In this document: in pieces, positions 42,900 to 51,023 of the stretch
How positions within the stretch are numbered: the stretch's first letter is position 1
How the letters are laid out: each line of letters starts with the position of its first letter
Source of the DNA: Streptomyces cyanogenus
Lineage (GTDB): Bacteria > Actinomycetota > Actinomycetes > Streptomycetales > Streptomycetaceae
Direction: 5' to 3'
Assembly (NCBI RefSeq): GCF_017526105.1
Contig: NZ_CP071839.1
Coordinates: 4,022,001 to 4,086,000 of the forward strand
Length of the DNA stretch: 64,000 bases
Translations under genes and position numbers: made by a program
Notes under the pieces: model-generated
What the model saw: the letters and a program-made list of their open reading frames with translations, nothing else
The model's database searches: none
What the model was told of the DNA's origin: nothing

Positions 42900-43159
42900 A
42901 CCAGACCCTTGGGCCGGCGCAGACCGGCGGACCTCAGCAGCCGCACCACCTCGCGGCTGCCGACCTCCACCGCGCCCGCCGCCACGGCGTCCGCGTAGCG
43001 GTGGGACGGGATGTCGTAGTGGTCACCGTCGAAGGCCCGCCGGGGGACGCCCAACCCGGCGGCGAACAGGTGGAGTTCGTCGTACGACACATCGCTCACC
43101 AGGTGCGACCACAGGCGCCCGTGGCCGGGCCAGGTGGGCGGGTCGATGTAGACGGTCAC
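42884..43159 (-). CDS. DUF4031 domain protein
   Basis: The protein has 91 residues and begins TVYIDPPTWPGHGRLWSHLVSD, the DUF4031 hallmark. HYDIPSHRYADAVAAGAV follows. Function unknown; it is often found beside metabolic genes. The start is GTG at 43159 with GAGG upstream. It lies 7 bp downstream of the cysteine-containing gene, so the two are likely co-transcribed. Confidence 0.83.
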   Translation of the reverse strand: MTVYIDPPTWPGHGRLWSHLVSDVSYDELHLFAAGLGVPRRAFDGDHYDIPSHRYADAVAAGAVEVGSREVVRLLRSAGLRRPKGLVQRRR

Positions 43160-43166
43160 CGGCGCC

Positions 43167-43550
43167 TCACGAGGACGTCATCCCGCCGGTGGCCGAGCCC
43201 AGTGAGCCCACCGAGGCGACCTTCACGCCGGCCTTGTGGCACACCCAGTGCGGGTCGGGACCCAGTTCCGGTTCCACGTCCAGCGCGTGCGGGTCGCCGG
43301 AGCCGCACACCGGGCACAGCGGCCAGCGGCCGTACCGCTCCAGGAGCGCGTCCTGCACGTCCTGGGCGACCAGCCCGGCGACGAAGGCCAGGCCGTCCGG
43401 CCACTGCTCGACCCACCAGCGCCGCTGGGCGACGGACTCCTCCACCAGGGAGACGACGTCCGCCTCCGCGACCTGGCCGGCGACCAGATCCGCGAGTACC
43501 AGGGCGCGGGCCGCGTGCAACGCCTGCTCCAGGGGGCTGATGGGGTCCAT
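43167..43550 (-). CDS. Conserved hypothetical protein with zinc-ribbon-like cysteines
   Basis: The protein has 127 residues starting MDPISPLEQALHAARALVLADLV. A CPVCG motif and WVCHKAG about 25 residues later could bind zinc. The N-terminal half is helical. Function unknown. An in-frame ATG three codons upstream (43559) is an alternative start. It is divergent from the RpiR regulator gene, whose operator-like sequences lie between them. Confidence 0.7.
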   Translation of the reverse strand: MDPISPLEQALHAARALVLADLVAGQVAEADVVSLVEESVAQRRWWVEQWPDGLAFVAGLVAQDVQDALLERYGRWPLCPVCGSGDPHALDVEPELGPDPHWVCHKAGVKVASVGSLGSATGGMTSS

Positions 43551-43589
43551 GCACCCCATTGTGCGCACTCTTGACCGCGACACCGAACC

Positions 43590-43633
43590 GAAAATATCTT
43601 TCATGCGTGACCCAGGACGTGAAGGAAAGTTTC
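43590..43633. promoter_or_regulatory. Candidate RpiR/MurR operators
   Basis: GAAAATATCTTTC (43590-43602) and GAAAGTTTC (43625-43633) are both GAAA...TTTC inverted repeats. They flank the GTG start of the regulator. The interval is AT-rich for this genome. RpiR-type regulators bind such sites and respond to sugar phosphates. Confidence 0.45.
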
Positions 43634-44512
43634 GGCAGCCCGGTCGGCTCCCTCGCCGCCAAGGTGCGCACGCTCGCCCCGACCATGACCCGGTCCATGC
43701 AGCGCGTCGCCGAGGCCGTCGCCGGCGACCCGGCCGGCTGCGCCGCCCTCACGGTCACCGGCCTCGCCGAACTCACCGGCACCAGCGAGGCGACGGTCGT
43801 GCGCACCGCCCGGCTGCTCGGCTACCCGGGCTACCGCGACCTGCGGCTCGCCCTCGCCGGACTGGCCGCCCAGCAGCAGTCCGGCCGCGCGCCCGCGATC
43901 ACCACGGACATCGCGGTGGACGACCCCATCGCCGACGTCGTCGCCAAGCTGGCCTACGAGGAACAGCAGACCCTCGCCGACACCGCCGCCGGACTCGACA
44001 CCGCCCAGCTCGACGCGGCCGTCACCGCGCTCGCGAGCGCCCGCCGCACCGATGTGTACGGCATAGGAGCCTCCGGGCTCGTCGCCCAGGACCTCACCCA
44101 GAAACTCCTGCGCATAGGACTCATAGCCCACGCGCACAGCGACCCGCACCTCGCGGTGACCAACGCGGTGCAGCTCCGTTCGGGTGACGTGGCGATCGCG
44201 ATCACGCACTCCGGGTCCACGGGGGACGTCATCGAGCCGCTCCGGGTCGCCTTCGAGCACGGGGCGACGACGGTGGCCGTCACCGGACGGCCCGACTCCG
44301 CGGTCACCCAGTACGCCGACCTGGTGCTGACCACGTCCACCTCGCGCGAGAGCGAGCTGCGGCCCGCCGCGATGTCCTCCCGGACCAGCCAACTGCTGGT
44401 GGTGGACTGTCTGTTCGTGGGGGTGGCGCAGCGGACGTACGAGACCGCGGCTCCGGCGCTCGCCGCGTCGTACGAGGCGTTGGCCCACCGGCACCGGAGC
44501 GCTTCGCGATAG
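43607..44512 (+). CDS. MurR/RpiR family transcriptional regulator
   Basis: The protein has 301 residues. An RpiR helix-turn-helix lies in residues 10-85 (MQRVAEAVAGDPAGCAALTVTGLAELTGTSEATVVRTARLLG), followed by a SIS sugar-phosphate domain (DVYGIGASGLVAQDL, then THSGSTGDVIEPL). The gene lies 44 bp upstream of murQ, and the ligand is probably N-acetylmuramic acid 6-phosphate or a related amino sugar phosphate. The start is GTG at 43607; an ATG in a different frame two bases before it is a decoy. Confidence 0.88.
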   Translation: MTQDVKESFGSPVGSLAAKVRTLAPTMTRSMQRVAEAVAGDPAGCAALTVTGLAELTGTSEATVVRTARLLGYPGYRDLRLALAGLAAQQQSGRAPAITTDIAVDDPIADVVAKLAYEEQQTLADTAAGLDTAQLDAAVTALASARRTDVYGIGASGLVAQDLTQKLLRIGLIAHAHSDPHLAVTNAVQLRSGDVAIAITHSGSTGDVIEPLRVAFEHGATTVAVTGRPDSAVTQYADLVLTTSTSRESELRPAAMSSRTSQLLVVDCLFVGVAQRTYETAAPALAASYEALAHRHRSASR

Positions 44513-44556
44513 ACCGTAGGGAAAGCACGTCCCCGTACTGGAGAGAGCCACCCCCC

Positions 44557-45480
44557 ATGACCTCTCATGACCTGCGCAGTCAGCTGGCCTCCCTGACCAC
44601 CGAGGCCTTCCGGCCCGAGCTGGCCGAGATCGACCGGTTGCCCACCCTCGACATCGCCCGGCTGATGAACGGCGAGGACGCGGGCGTGCCCGGCGCCGTG
44701 GCACGGCAGTTGCCGCGGATCGCCGCCGCCGTCGACGCCGTGGCCCAGCGCATGAGCCGCGGCGGACGGCTCGTCTACGCCGGCGCGGGCACCGCCGGCC
44801 GGCTGGGCGTCCTGGACGCCTCCGAGTGCCCGCCCACCTTCAACACCGACCCCGACCAGGTCGTCGGGCTGATCGCGGGCGGTCCCGCGGCCATGGTCAC
44901 CTCCGTGGAAGGCGCCGAGGACTCCGCGGAGCTGGCCCGCCGGGACCTGGACGCGCTCAAGCTCACCCCGGACGACAGCGTGGTCGGCGTCTCCGCGTCC
45001 GGTCGCACGCCCTACGCGGTCGGGGCCGTCGAGCACGCCCGGTCGCTCGGCGCGCTGACCGTCGGCCTGGCCTGCAACGAGCACAGCCCGCTGGCCGCCG
45101 CCGCCGAGCACGGCATCGAGGTCGTCGTGGGCCCCGAGCTGATCGCCGGCTCCACCCGGCTGAAGGCGGGCACGGCCCAGAAGCTGGTGCTGAACATGCT
45201 GTCGACGATCACGATGATCCGGCTCGGCAAGACGTACGGGAACCTGATGGTCGACGTGCGCGCCTCCAACGACAAGCTGCGCGCCCGCTCGCACCGGATC
45301 GTCTCCCTGGCCACGGGCGCGGACGACGCCGAGATCGAGAAGGCCCTCACCGAGACCGGCGGCGAGGTGAAACCCGCGATCCTCGTCCTGCTCGCCGGCG
45401 TCGACGGCCCGACGGCCGCCCGCCTCCTGGAGGAGTCGGGCGGCCACCTGCGGGCCGCCCTGACTCACGCGCCCGGCTGA
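44557..45480 (+). CDS. murQ: N-acetylmuramic acid 6-phosphate etherase
   Basis: The protein has 307 residues. The SIS-domain motifs RLVYAGAGTAGRLGVLDASECPPTF and VGVSASGRTPYAVGA, with the catalytic glutamates of the family, are intact, as is LACNEHSPLAAAAEHGIEVVVGPE. The enzyme cleaves the lactyl ether of MurNAc-6-phosphate to GlcNAc-6-phosphate, feeding cell-wall sugars to the nag pathway (see nagA at the right end). It follows its probable regulator. GGAGAGAG precedes the ATG. Confidence 0.93.
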   Translation: MTSHDLRSQLASLTTEAFRPELAEIDRLPTLDIARLMNGEDAGVPGAVARQLPRIAAAVDAVAQRMSRGGRLVYAGAGTAGRLGVLDASECPPTFNTDPDQVVGLIAGGPAAMVTSVEGAEDSAELARRDLDALKLTPDDSVVGVSASGRTPYAVGAVEHARSLGALTVGLACNEHSPLAAAAEHGIEVVVGPELIAGSTRLKAGTAQKLVLNMLSTITMIRLGKTYGNLMVDVRASNDKLRARSHRIVSLATGADDAEIEKALTETGGEVKPAILVLLAGVDGPTAARLLEESGGHLRAALTHAPG

Positions 45481-45493
45481 CCCCGCACCGGCC

Positions 45494-46162
45494 TCAGGCC
45501 GCGGGCGCCCGCCACACCAGCGTGTACCGCCAGAACAGCCGGCGCCGCAGCCGGGCGCCGGGCAGGAGCCGGCGGGCCGTGCGGGAGATCTCGGCGTAGG
45601 TCTCCCGTGGTTCCCGGGTGAGGGCCGTCATGGACGTGGGCCGCCGCGAGGCCGGGCGGCCTCGGTTCTTCACCCACCCCACCAGCAGGTTGAGCGGGAC
45701 GGACACCAGCCCGAGCGCGTGGTCCGGCAGGCCCGACGCCCGCGCGCAGCCGACGACGACCAGCGCCCCGCCGGGCGCGAGCCGGTCCCGGAGCCGCGTG
45801 AGGGTCTCGGCGAGAGGGAGGTGGTGGAGCACGGCGACGCAGGTGATGACGTCGTAGGGACCGGCGGGGAGCGCGCGGGAGGCGTCGGCGACGGTGTAGG
45901 TGACGGGAGCGGAGGCGGGCGTCAGCCCCCGTGCCCGGGCGAGGATTCCGGCGTCGGCGTCCACCCCGTGCACCTCCCGGGCCCGCCGGGCGAGCAGCCG
46001 TACCAGGTCACCGCTGCCGCACCCCACGTCCAGCGCGGCACCGAAGCGGCGGGGCAACTGCCGTGCCAGCCACGGATGGTAGTGGGCGTTGTGGTCCCAG
46101 GGGTGGGCGGCGTTGAAGCGGCCCAGGGCGTCGGCGAGGCGCGCCGCAGGGGTCGTCGTCAT
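45494..46162 (-). CDS. SAM-dependent methyltransferase, class I
   Basis: The protein has 222 residues. Motif I is ALDVGCGSGDLVRLLA, with an acidic VDAD in motif II and CVAVLHHLPLAE in motif IV; this is a Rossmann-fold methyltransferase. Substrate unknown. The ATG at 46162 is used. It converges on murQ and is divergent from the hypothetical gene at 46247. Confidence 0.84.
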   Translation of the reverse strand: MTTTPAARLADALGRFNAAHPWDHNAHYHPWLARQLPRRFGAALDVGCGSGDLVRLLARRAREVHGVDADAGILARARGLTPASAPVTYTVADASRALPAGPYDVITCVAVLHHLPLAETLTRLRDRLAPGGALVVVGCARASGLPDHALGLVSVPLNLLVGWVKNRGRPASRRPTSMTALTREPRETYAEISRTARRLLPGARLRRRLFWRYTLVWRAPAA

Positions 46163-46246
46163 GGCCCCCACTCCACCACGGTCCTCCCCGAGCCGTCATC
46201 GGTCTCCGGACCGGGGCACCATGGAGGCGAGGAGGCACCCACCGAT

Positions 46247-46819
46247 ATGAATCACGCCCAGCTCACCGCCCTAGGACGGGCTCTTCGGCTGCTCGGGGAG
46301 CACGGGGAGGCCCTGACCGCCGACACGCCGGACGCCCGGCTGCACGAGATCAAGGACGATCTGCGGCGCGCCCTCGACCTGCTGGACGACACCGTCACCA
46401 CGGGCGCGCCCGCCACCCGGTGCCCCGAGCACCCGCAGGGCCCGGTGGACGAGAGCGCGCCCGACCTGTGCCTGCTGTGCGAGACCCGGCGCCGGGCCGC
46501 GCGCCGGTCGGAGTTCCAGGGCAGCAGGCCCCGGCCGGGCGAGCCGGTCCGCACCGCCCCGTCCCGGTACGGCGTGCGCGACGACCGGCCGCAGCCGCAG
46601 CAGCGGTGGCTGCCCGAGCTGTGGAACGGGCAGGAGTGGCAGCTCTGCGGCACACCGAGGCGGGACCGGCACGAGGCGGAGGCCTATCTCGCGGCCCAGC
46701 GGCGCGGGTCGCGGCCCGCGATGGCCTACCGGCTCGTGCACGAGTTCACCGACTACGAGGTGCTGCGGGTGTGGGGGACGCCGGTACGGGTCGACATCGA
46801 GCCCCTGGGCAACCTCTGA
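46247..46819 (+). CDS. Conserved hypothetical protein with zinc-binding cysteines
   Basis: The protein has 190 residues. A helical N-terminus (LTALGRALRLLGEHGEALTAD) is followed by a CPEHPQG...LCLLCETRRR cluster, which suggests zinc binding. The middle is Arg/Pro-rich, and the C-terminus (YRLVHEFTDYEVLRVWG) is compact. No family is recognised. AGGAGG lies 14 bp before the ATG. Confidence 0.68.
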   Translation: MNHAQLTALGRALRLLGEHGEALTADTPDARLHEIKDDLRRALDLLDDTVTTGAPATRCPEHPQGPVDESAPDLCLLCETRRRAARRSEFQGSRPRPGEPVRTAPSRYGVRDDRPQPQQRWLPELWNGQEWQLCGTPRRDRHEAEAYLAAQRRGSRPAMAYRLVHEFTDYEVLRVWGTPVRVDIEPLGNL

Positions 46820-46832
46820 GCCCGAGCGCCGG

Positions 46833-47957
46833 TCAGCTCAGGGTCTTCACGGCCGCCGCGTCGTACGGCTTCAGCTCGTCGAAGCGGTCGCCGAGCACCT
46901 TGGCCGCCCACTCCGGGTCCTGGAGCAGCGCGCGGCCGACGGCCACCAGGTCGAACTCGTCGGACTCCAGGCGGTCCAGGAGGTTGTCGATGTTCTTGAC
47001 CGGGGAGCCCTCGCCCTTGAACGCGTTGACGAAGTCGCCGTCGAGGCCGACCGAACCGACGGTGATGACCGGCTTGCCGGTGAGCTTCTTCGTCCAGCCG
47101 GCCAGGTTCAGGTCGGAGCCGTCGAACTCGGGCAGCCAGTAGCGGCGCGTGGAGGCGTGGAAGACGTCGACACCGGCCGCGGCGAGCGGGGTGAGCAGGG
47201 CCTCCAGCTCCTCGGGGGTCTCGGCGAGCCGGGCGGTGTAGTCCTGCTGCTTCCACTGCGAGTAGCGGAAGATGACCGGGAACTCGGGCGAGACCGCCGC
47301 GCGCACGGCGGCCACGATCTCGGCGGAGAACTGGGTGCGGGCCACCAGGTCGCCGCCGTAGGCGTCCGTACGACGGTTGGTGCCGGACCACAGGAACTGG
47401 TCGAGCAGGTAGCCGTGCGCGCCGTGGATCTCCACGCCGTCGAAGCCGATGCGCTCGGCGGCGGCAGCGGCCTCGGCGAACGCGGCGATGACGTCGTCCA
47501 CGTCCTGCTGGGTCATGGCCTTGCCGGTGGGCTCGGCACCGGCGGTCTCCAGGCCGGAGGGGCCGACGGCGGGAGCGTCCGGGTAGGGGGCGTCACCCTG
47601 CTTGCGGACCATGCCGATGTGCCACAGCTGCGGGACGATCCGGCCGCCGGCCGCGTGCACGTCCTCGGCGACCTTCGCCCAGCCCGCCAGCTGCTCCTCG
47701 CCGTGGAACCGCGGGACGCGGTCGCTCTGACCGGCCGACGCGTGGCCGACGTAGGTGCCCTCGGTGACGATGAGGCCGACGCCGGCGGCGGCGCGGCGGG
47801 CGTAGTACGAGCGGACGTCCTCGCCGGGGACGCCGCCCGGGGAGAACATGCGGGTCATCGGCGCCATCACGATCCGGTTGGGAACGGTGAGACCGTTGAG
47901 CGCGATCGGGCGGGACAGGATCTGGGCCGCTCGGGAGGCGGGCGTCGTGGCGGTCAC
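46833..47957 (-). CDS. Old Yellow Enzyme family NADH:flavin oxidoreductase (alkene reductase)
   Basis: The protein has 374 residues. ALNGLTVPNRIVMAPMTRMFS at the start, QLWHIGMV near the middle, and EIHGAHGYLLDQFLW are the FMN-binding motifs of OYE enzymes. They reduce activated C=C bonds with NAD(P)H. The start is GTG at 47957 after GAGGAGC; longer frames upstream cross the promoter. A palindrome at 47987 suggests TetR control, but no TetR gene is adjacent. It is co-directional with the transglycosylase but separated by 139 bp. Confidence 0.88.
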   Translation of the reverse strand: MTATTPASRAAQILSRPIALNGLTVPNRIVMAPMTRMFSPGGVPGEDVRSYYARRAAAGVGLIVTEGTYVGHASAGQSDRVPRFHGEEQLAGWAKVAEDVHAAGGRIVPQLWHIGMVRKQGDAPYPDAPAVGPSGLETAGAEPTGKAMTQQDVDDVIAAFAEAAAAAERIGFDGVEIHGAHGYLLDQFLWSGTNRRTDAYGGDLVARTQFSAEIVAAVRAAVSPEFPVIFRYSQWKQQDYTARLAETPEELEALLTPLAAAGVDVFHASTRRYWLPEFDGSDLNLAGWTKKLTGKPVITVGSVGLDGDFVNAFKGEGSPVKNIDNLLDRLESDEFDLVAVGRALLQDPEWAAKVLGDRFDELKPYDAAAVKTLS

Positions 47958-47986
47958 GTGGGGGCTCCTCGTGGATGGCGGATTAA

Positions 47987-47996
47987 ACCGGTCGGT
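47987..47996. promoter_or_regulatory. Candidate TetR-type operator upstream of the OYE gene
   Basis: ACCGGTCGGT is a short inverted repeat (ACCG-GT-CGGT), set in AT-rich flanks 30 bp before the OYE start codon. Operators of this kind are bound by TetR-family repressors. Confidence 0.45.
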
Positions 47997-48096
47997 ATGT
48001 GAGCACGCATTGTTGCAGCTTCTTAAGTAATCACCTATGCGCTGCCCCACATTCCGCCCCACGGGAATCCATTGCGTGGCGCCGCTCACACTCCGA

Positions 48097-49794
48097 TCAC
48101 CTCAAGCGGCCCCAGAGCTGGGTCGCCGTCTGTTCCGTGAACCCTGTCGGTGAGGGATCCGTCGGCAGCTGCGCAGGCACCGTCGTGTCCTTCTTCCTGC
48201 CCGGCTTGTCGGCGAAGAGGGTGACGGTCAGGGTGAGCCGGGCGTCGTAGGCGACGGTCCACACCGTGCGACGGGTGATGCCGCCGCCCGCTCCCGCCGT
48301 GAACAGGCTCGCCGGAGGGCCTGCGACCGGGGTGGCCCCGGCACCGGCCTGTACCGGCGTGGCCGCCGCGCGGGCCGCCTGCCCGGGCAGGACCCGGTGG
48401 CGGTCGGGATGCGCGGAGTAGACGGTGCGGCCGTCGCGGGTGATGCGGGCGACGGTGTACGGCGCGGCGTACATGCCGTCGGCCGCGACCGCCGCGTACG
48501 CCGACGTGAGCCTCAGCGGAGTGGGCGCGGCCGTCTTCGCAAACCCGGTCAGCGGCGCCCCGAACGGCATCCTCTCCAGCGGCGTCATCACCGTACCCGC
48601 CTCCACCGCCCCGCTCACCGCGTCGTTGAAGGGTTGCCGGGCGTAGTCCGACCCCCCGTACAGCACCCGCACCGCACCGTCGCCGGGCTCCATGCCCACG
48701 ACGGCGGTGTGCAGCCGTACCCCCTTGCCTGCCGTCCGCCCCTTGACCAGTTCCGCCGTGGAGACCTGCAGGGGGAGGTCGAAGGTGGTGCGCACGGTGT
48801 AGCCGCCGCGCGCCAGTTGGTCCTCGCTGATGCCGAGCCGGTCGGCGGCCTCTTTCGCCGCGACGTCGATCAGGTACTGCCGCTGCCCGTCGGTCGCCCC
48901 CGGCGGATAGAACCGGAACGCCGGGAAGCGGGCCCCGGAGCGCTGCTTCGCCGTGATGTCCCCGCTCGACGCCATGGCGTCCAGCACCCACTCCCAGCGC
49001 TTCTGGAGTGTCGCCGTGACCTTCGGGTCCGAGCCGGCCTTCTCGTAGTAGGAGGGGAGGTTGATGATGGCGGCCAGGGCCGCACCCTGGGAGACCGTGA
49101 GGTTCCTGGTGTCGACGTCGAAGTAGTTGCGCGCGGCCGACTGGATGCCGGCGGCGCCCCGGCCGAAGTACACGGTGTTGAGGTAGCCCTCCAGGATCTC
49201 GTCCTTGGAGCGCGTGCGGTCCAGCTTGACCGCGATCAGCGCCTCGCGCGCCTTGCGTGACAGGGTCTGCTCGGGGCTGAGCAGCGCGTTCTTGACGTAC
49301 TGCTGGGTGATGGTGGAGCCGCCCTGCCGTTCGCCGCCGGTCAGCGCCGCCGCGACGGCACGGACGAGGGCCTTCGGGGAGACGCCGGAGTCGGTCCGGA
49401 AGGAACGGTTCTCTGCGGCGATCACCGCGTTCTGCACATACCGCGGGACCTGCGACAGCGGCACTTCCTGACGGTCGACCGGACCGCGGCGGCCCAGGTA
49501 GGCGCCCTTCTCGTCGAGGAAGACGGTGCTCTGGACGACCGTGTCCGGATGCGGCTCGGGAATGACGGTGAGCTTGTACGCGACGACGACCGCCCCGCAC
49601 AGCAGGGCGAGCAGGAGAAGGAAGGCGCCCAGCAGGTGACGCGCGATACGGCCCCGGTTGCGGCGCAGACGGACGCGGAACGGGACGCGCCGCGACCTCG
49701 CGCGTGCGCGCGCCTTCTCGGGCGCCTTCCGCGGTTCCTCCCTGGGCTTCTCCTCGGGCCTCTCCCTGGGTTCCTCCTTGAGCTCCGGGGTCAT
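48097..49794 (-). CDS. Peptidoglycan glycosyltransferase with degenerate penicillin-binding domain
   Basis: The protein has 565 residues. A charged, Pro/Glu/Arg-rich N-terminus (1-50) is followed by a membrane anchor (about 54-76). The GT51 transglycosylase domain is intact, with ENRSF at 128-132 and GGSTITQQ at 158-165. The transpeptidase domain is missing its core: after YGGSDYARQPFNDAVSGAVEAG the sequence jumps (AGTVMTPLERMPF) to the region normally after the SxN motif. The catalytic SxxK, SxN and KTG are absent. It should polymerise glycan but not cross-link it. Its ATG overlaps the stop of the upstream sigma-like gene (ATGA), so the two are coupled. Confidence 0.86.
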   Translation of the reverse strand: MTPELKEEPRERPEEKPREEPRKAPEKARARARSRRVPFRVRLRRNRGRIARHLLGAFLLLLALLCGAVVVAYKLTVIPEPHPDTVVQSTVFLDEKGAYLGRRGPVDRQEVPLSQVPRYVQNAVIAAENRSFRTDSGVSPKALVRAVAAALTGGERQGGSTITQQYVKNALLSPEQTLSRKAREALIAVKLDRTRSKDEILEGYLNTVYFGRGAAGIQSAARNYFDVDTRNLTVSQGAALAAIINLPSYYEKAGSDPKVTATLQKRWEWVLDAMASSGDITAKQRSGARFPAFRFYPPGATDGQRQYLIDVAAKEAADRLGISEDQLARGGYTVRTTFDLPLQVSTAELVKGRTAGKGVRLHTAVVGMEPGDGAVRVLYGGSDYARQPFNDAVSGAVEAGTVMTPLERMPFGAPLTGFAKTAAPTPLRLTSAYAAVAADGMYAAPYTVARITRDGRTVYSAHPDRHRVLPGQAARAAATPVQAGAGATPVAGPPASLFTAGAGGGITRRTVWTVAYDARLTLTVTLFADKPGRKKDTTVPAQLPTDPSPTGFTEQTATQLWGRLR

Positions 49795-50855
49795 GCCGAC
49801 CACCCCCCGCTCCGCAGCCGTGCCACGACGGCGCCGGCGGCGTCGTACACCCTGACGCCCTCACCGCCCCGGGTCTTCTCCATGCCCTCGACGATGAGCG
49901 CCTTGGTGTCCTGTGCGGACAGCGACGTGGTCGCGTACCAGACCCCCCAGCCGGGGCTGCCCGCCAGGGTGAGTACCTTGGCGGCGACCTGACGGTGACC
50001 GGTGCTCAGCTCGACGCGTCCCGGGTCCCCGGTGACGCCGTAGTACAGGCCGGACAGGAAGTACCTGCCCTCGACCGGCTCCGCCTGCAGGGACACCCCC
50101 GGCTCGTGGCGCGAGTAGGCGTCCAACCCGCGGAACCGATCGGCCTGTTGCGGCGTTGACCAGTGACTGCCGTCCGCGGTCAGCCACATCTCCACGCCGG
50201 GCGCCGCCTGCACCCGCTCCCCGGGCGCCACGATCCGCACGGAACCCACCACCCGACTGCCCGCCGTACCGGACGACTCACCGTGGCCGCTCCCGGCGAC
50301 CCGGCCGACGGCGAGGGAGCCCCCGGCCACCAGCACCACCGCGCAGGCACCGGCGGTCACCGCGGCCCGGCGCCGCCGCCTCGCCCGCCCCCGTGCGATC
50401 ACCGCGTCCAGCGGGAGCGGGCCGGGAACCACGTCACCGGCCACGGCGGCGTAGGCCTCGCGCAACCGCTGTTCGTCACCCCCGGCCGCCTTCGTCCCAC
50501 GCCTGGCGACGTGGCGCACCGCGCCCTTGGAGATGCCGAGCAGCTGACCGATCTGCGCGTCCGGCAGCCCCTCGCCGTACCGCAGCACCAGCACGGCCCG
50601 CTGCCGGGCGGCACGGCCCACGAGCGGCCACGGCCGCCGCAGCCGGCTCCGCACGAGGTGACGCCGTACGTGGAAGTCGACGTCGTTGCGCGGAACGCGG
50701 CGCCAGCGCGCGTACACCCGTACCAGCGTCCTCCGTGCCAGTTCCTCCGCCTCGGGCAGGTCCTCGGTGAGCAACCGCGCGGTGACGAGGAGCCGGGGCC
50801 AGCAGGCGCGCGCGCAGGCAGCGAAGTCGTCATGGATCCGGGCACCCGTCCGCAT
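49791..50855 (-). CDS. Membrane-tethered SigE-family sigma factor with extracytoplasmic domain
   Basis: The protein has 354 residues. Residues 8-60 resemble sigma region 2 (CWPRLLVTARLLTEDLPEAEELARRTLVRVYARW), and residues 80-122 are a sigma-4 helix-turn-helix (RQRAVLVLRYGEGLPDAQIGQLL, then GISKGAVRHVARRG). A transmembrane helix lies at 164-187, and an outer domain of about 165 residues follows. The usual arrangement has a separate anti-sigma; here sigma and membrane parts are one chain. The ATG at 50855 follows AAGGAGAAG. It is coupled to the transglycosylase gene by ATGA. The sigma regions are recognisable but diverged, so DNA-binding ability is unproven. Confidence 0.78.
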   Translation of the reverse strand: MRTGARIHDDFAACARACWPRLLVTARLLTEDLPEAEELARRTLVRVYARWRRVPRNDVDFHVRRHLVRSRLRRPWPLVGRAARQRAVLVLRYGEGLPDAQIGQLLGISKGAVRHVARRGTKAAGGDEQRLREAYAAVAGDVVPGPLPLDAVIARGRARRRRRAAVTAGACAVVLVAGGSLAVGRVAGSGHGESSGTAGSRVVGSVRIVAPGERVQAAPGVEMWLTADGSHWSTPQQADRFRGLDAYSRHEPGVSLQAEPVEGRYFLSGLYYGVTGDPGRVELSTGHRQVAAKVLTLAGSPGWGVWYATTSLSAQDTKALIVEGMEKTRGGEGVRVYDAAGAVVARLRSGGWSA

Positions 50856-50975
50856 CGTCTTCTCCTTCGGTCACGTGTGTTTCGATGTACGCCGCGCCTG
50901 CGGCCCACGGGACCTGTACGCACGGGCGGGACAGGCGGGTTGCACGGGAAACGCAAGACACAGAAAGAAAGCAGA

Positions 50976-51015
50976 GAGACCCGGTAAGACTCAGCAAGAC
51001 GCGGCAAGACTCCGG
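50976..51015 (+). repeat. Decamer repeat with exact 10-bp period upstream of sigE-like gene
   Basis: Four units begin with GAGAC or AAGAC at 50976, 50986, 50996 and 51006 (GAGACCCGGT, AAGACTCAGC, AAGACGCGGC, AAGACTCCGG). The array ends 8 bp before the ATG of the sigma gene. A further AAGAC lies at 50955. The 10-bp spacing puts all copies on the same face of the helix. Confidence 0.7.
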
Positions 51016-51023
51016 CGGAGGGC

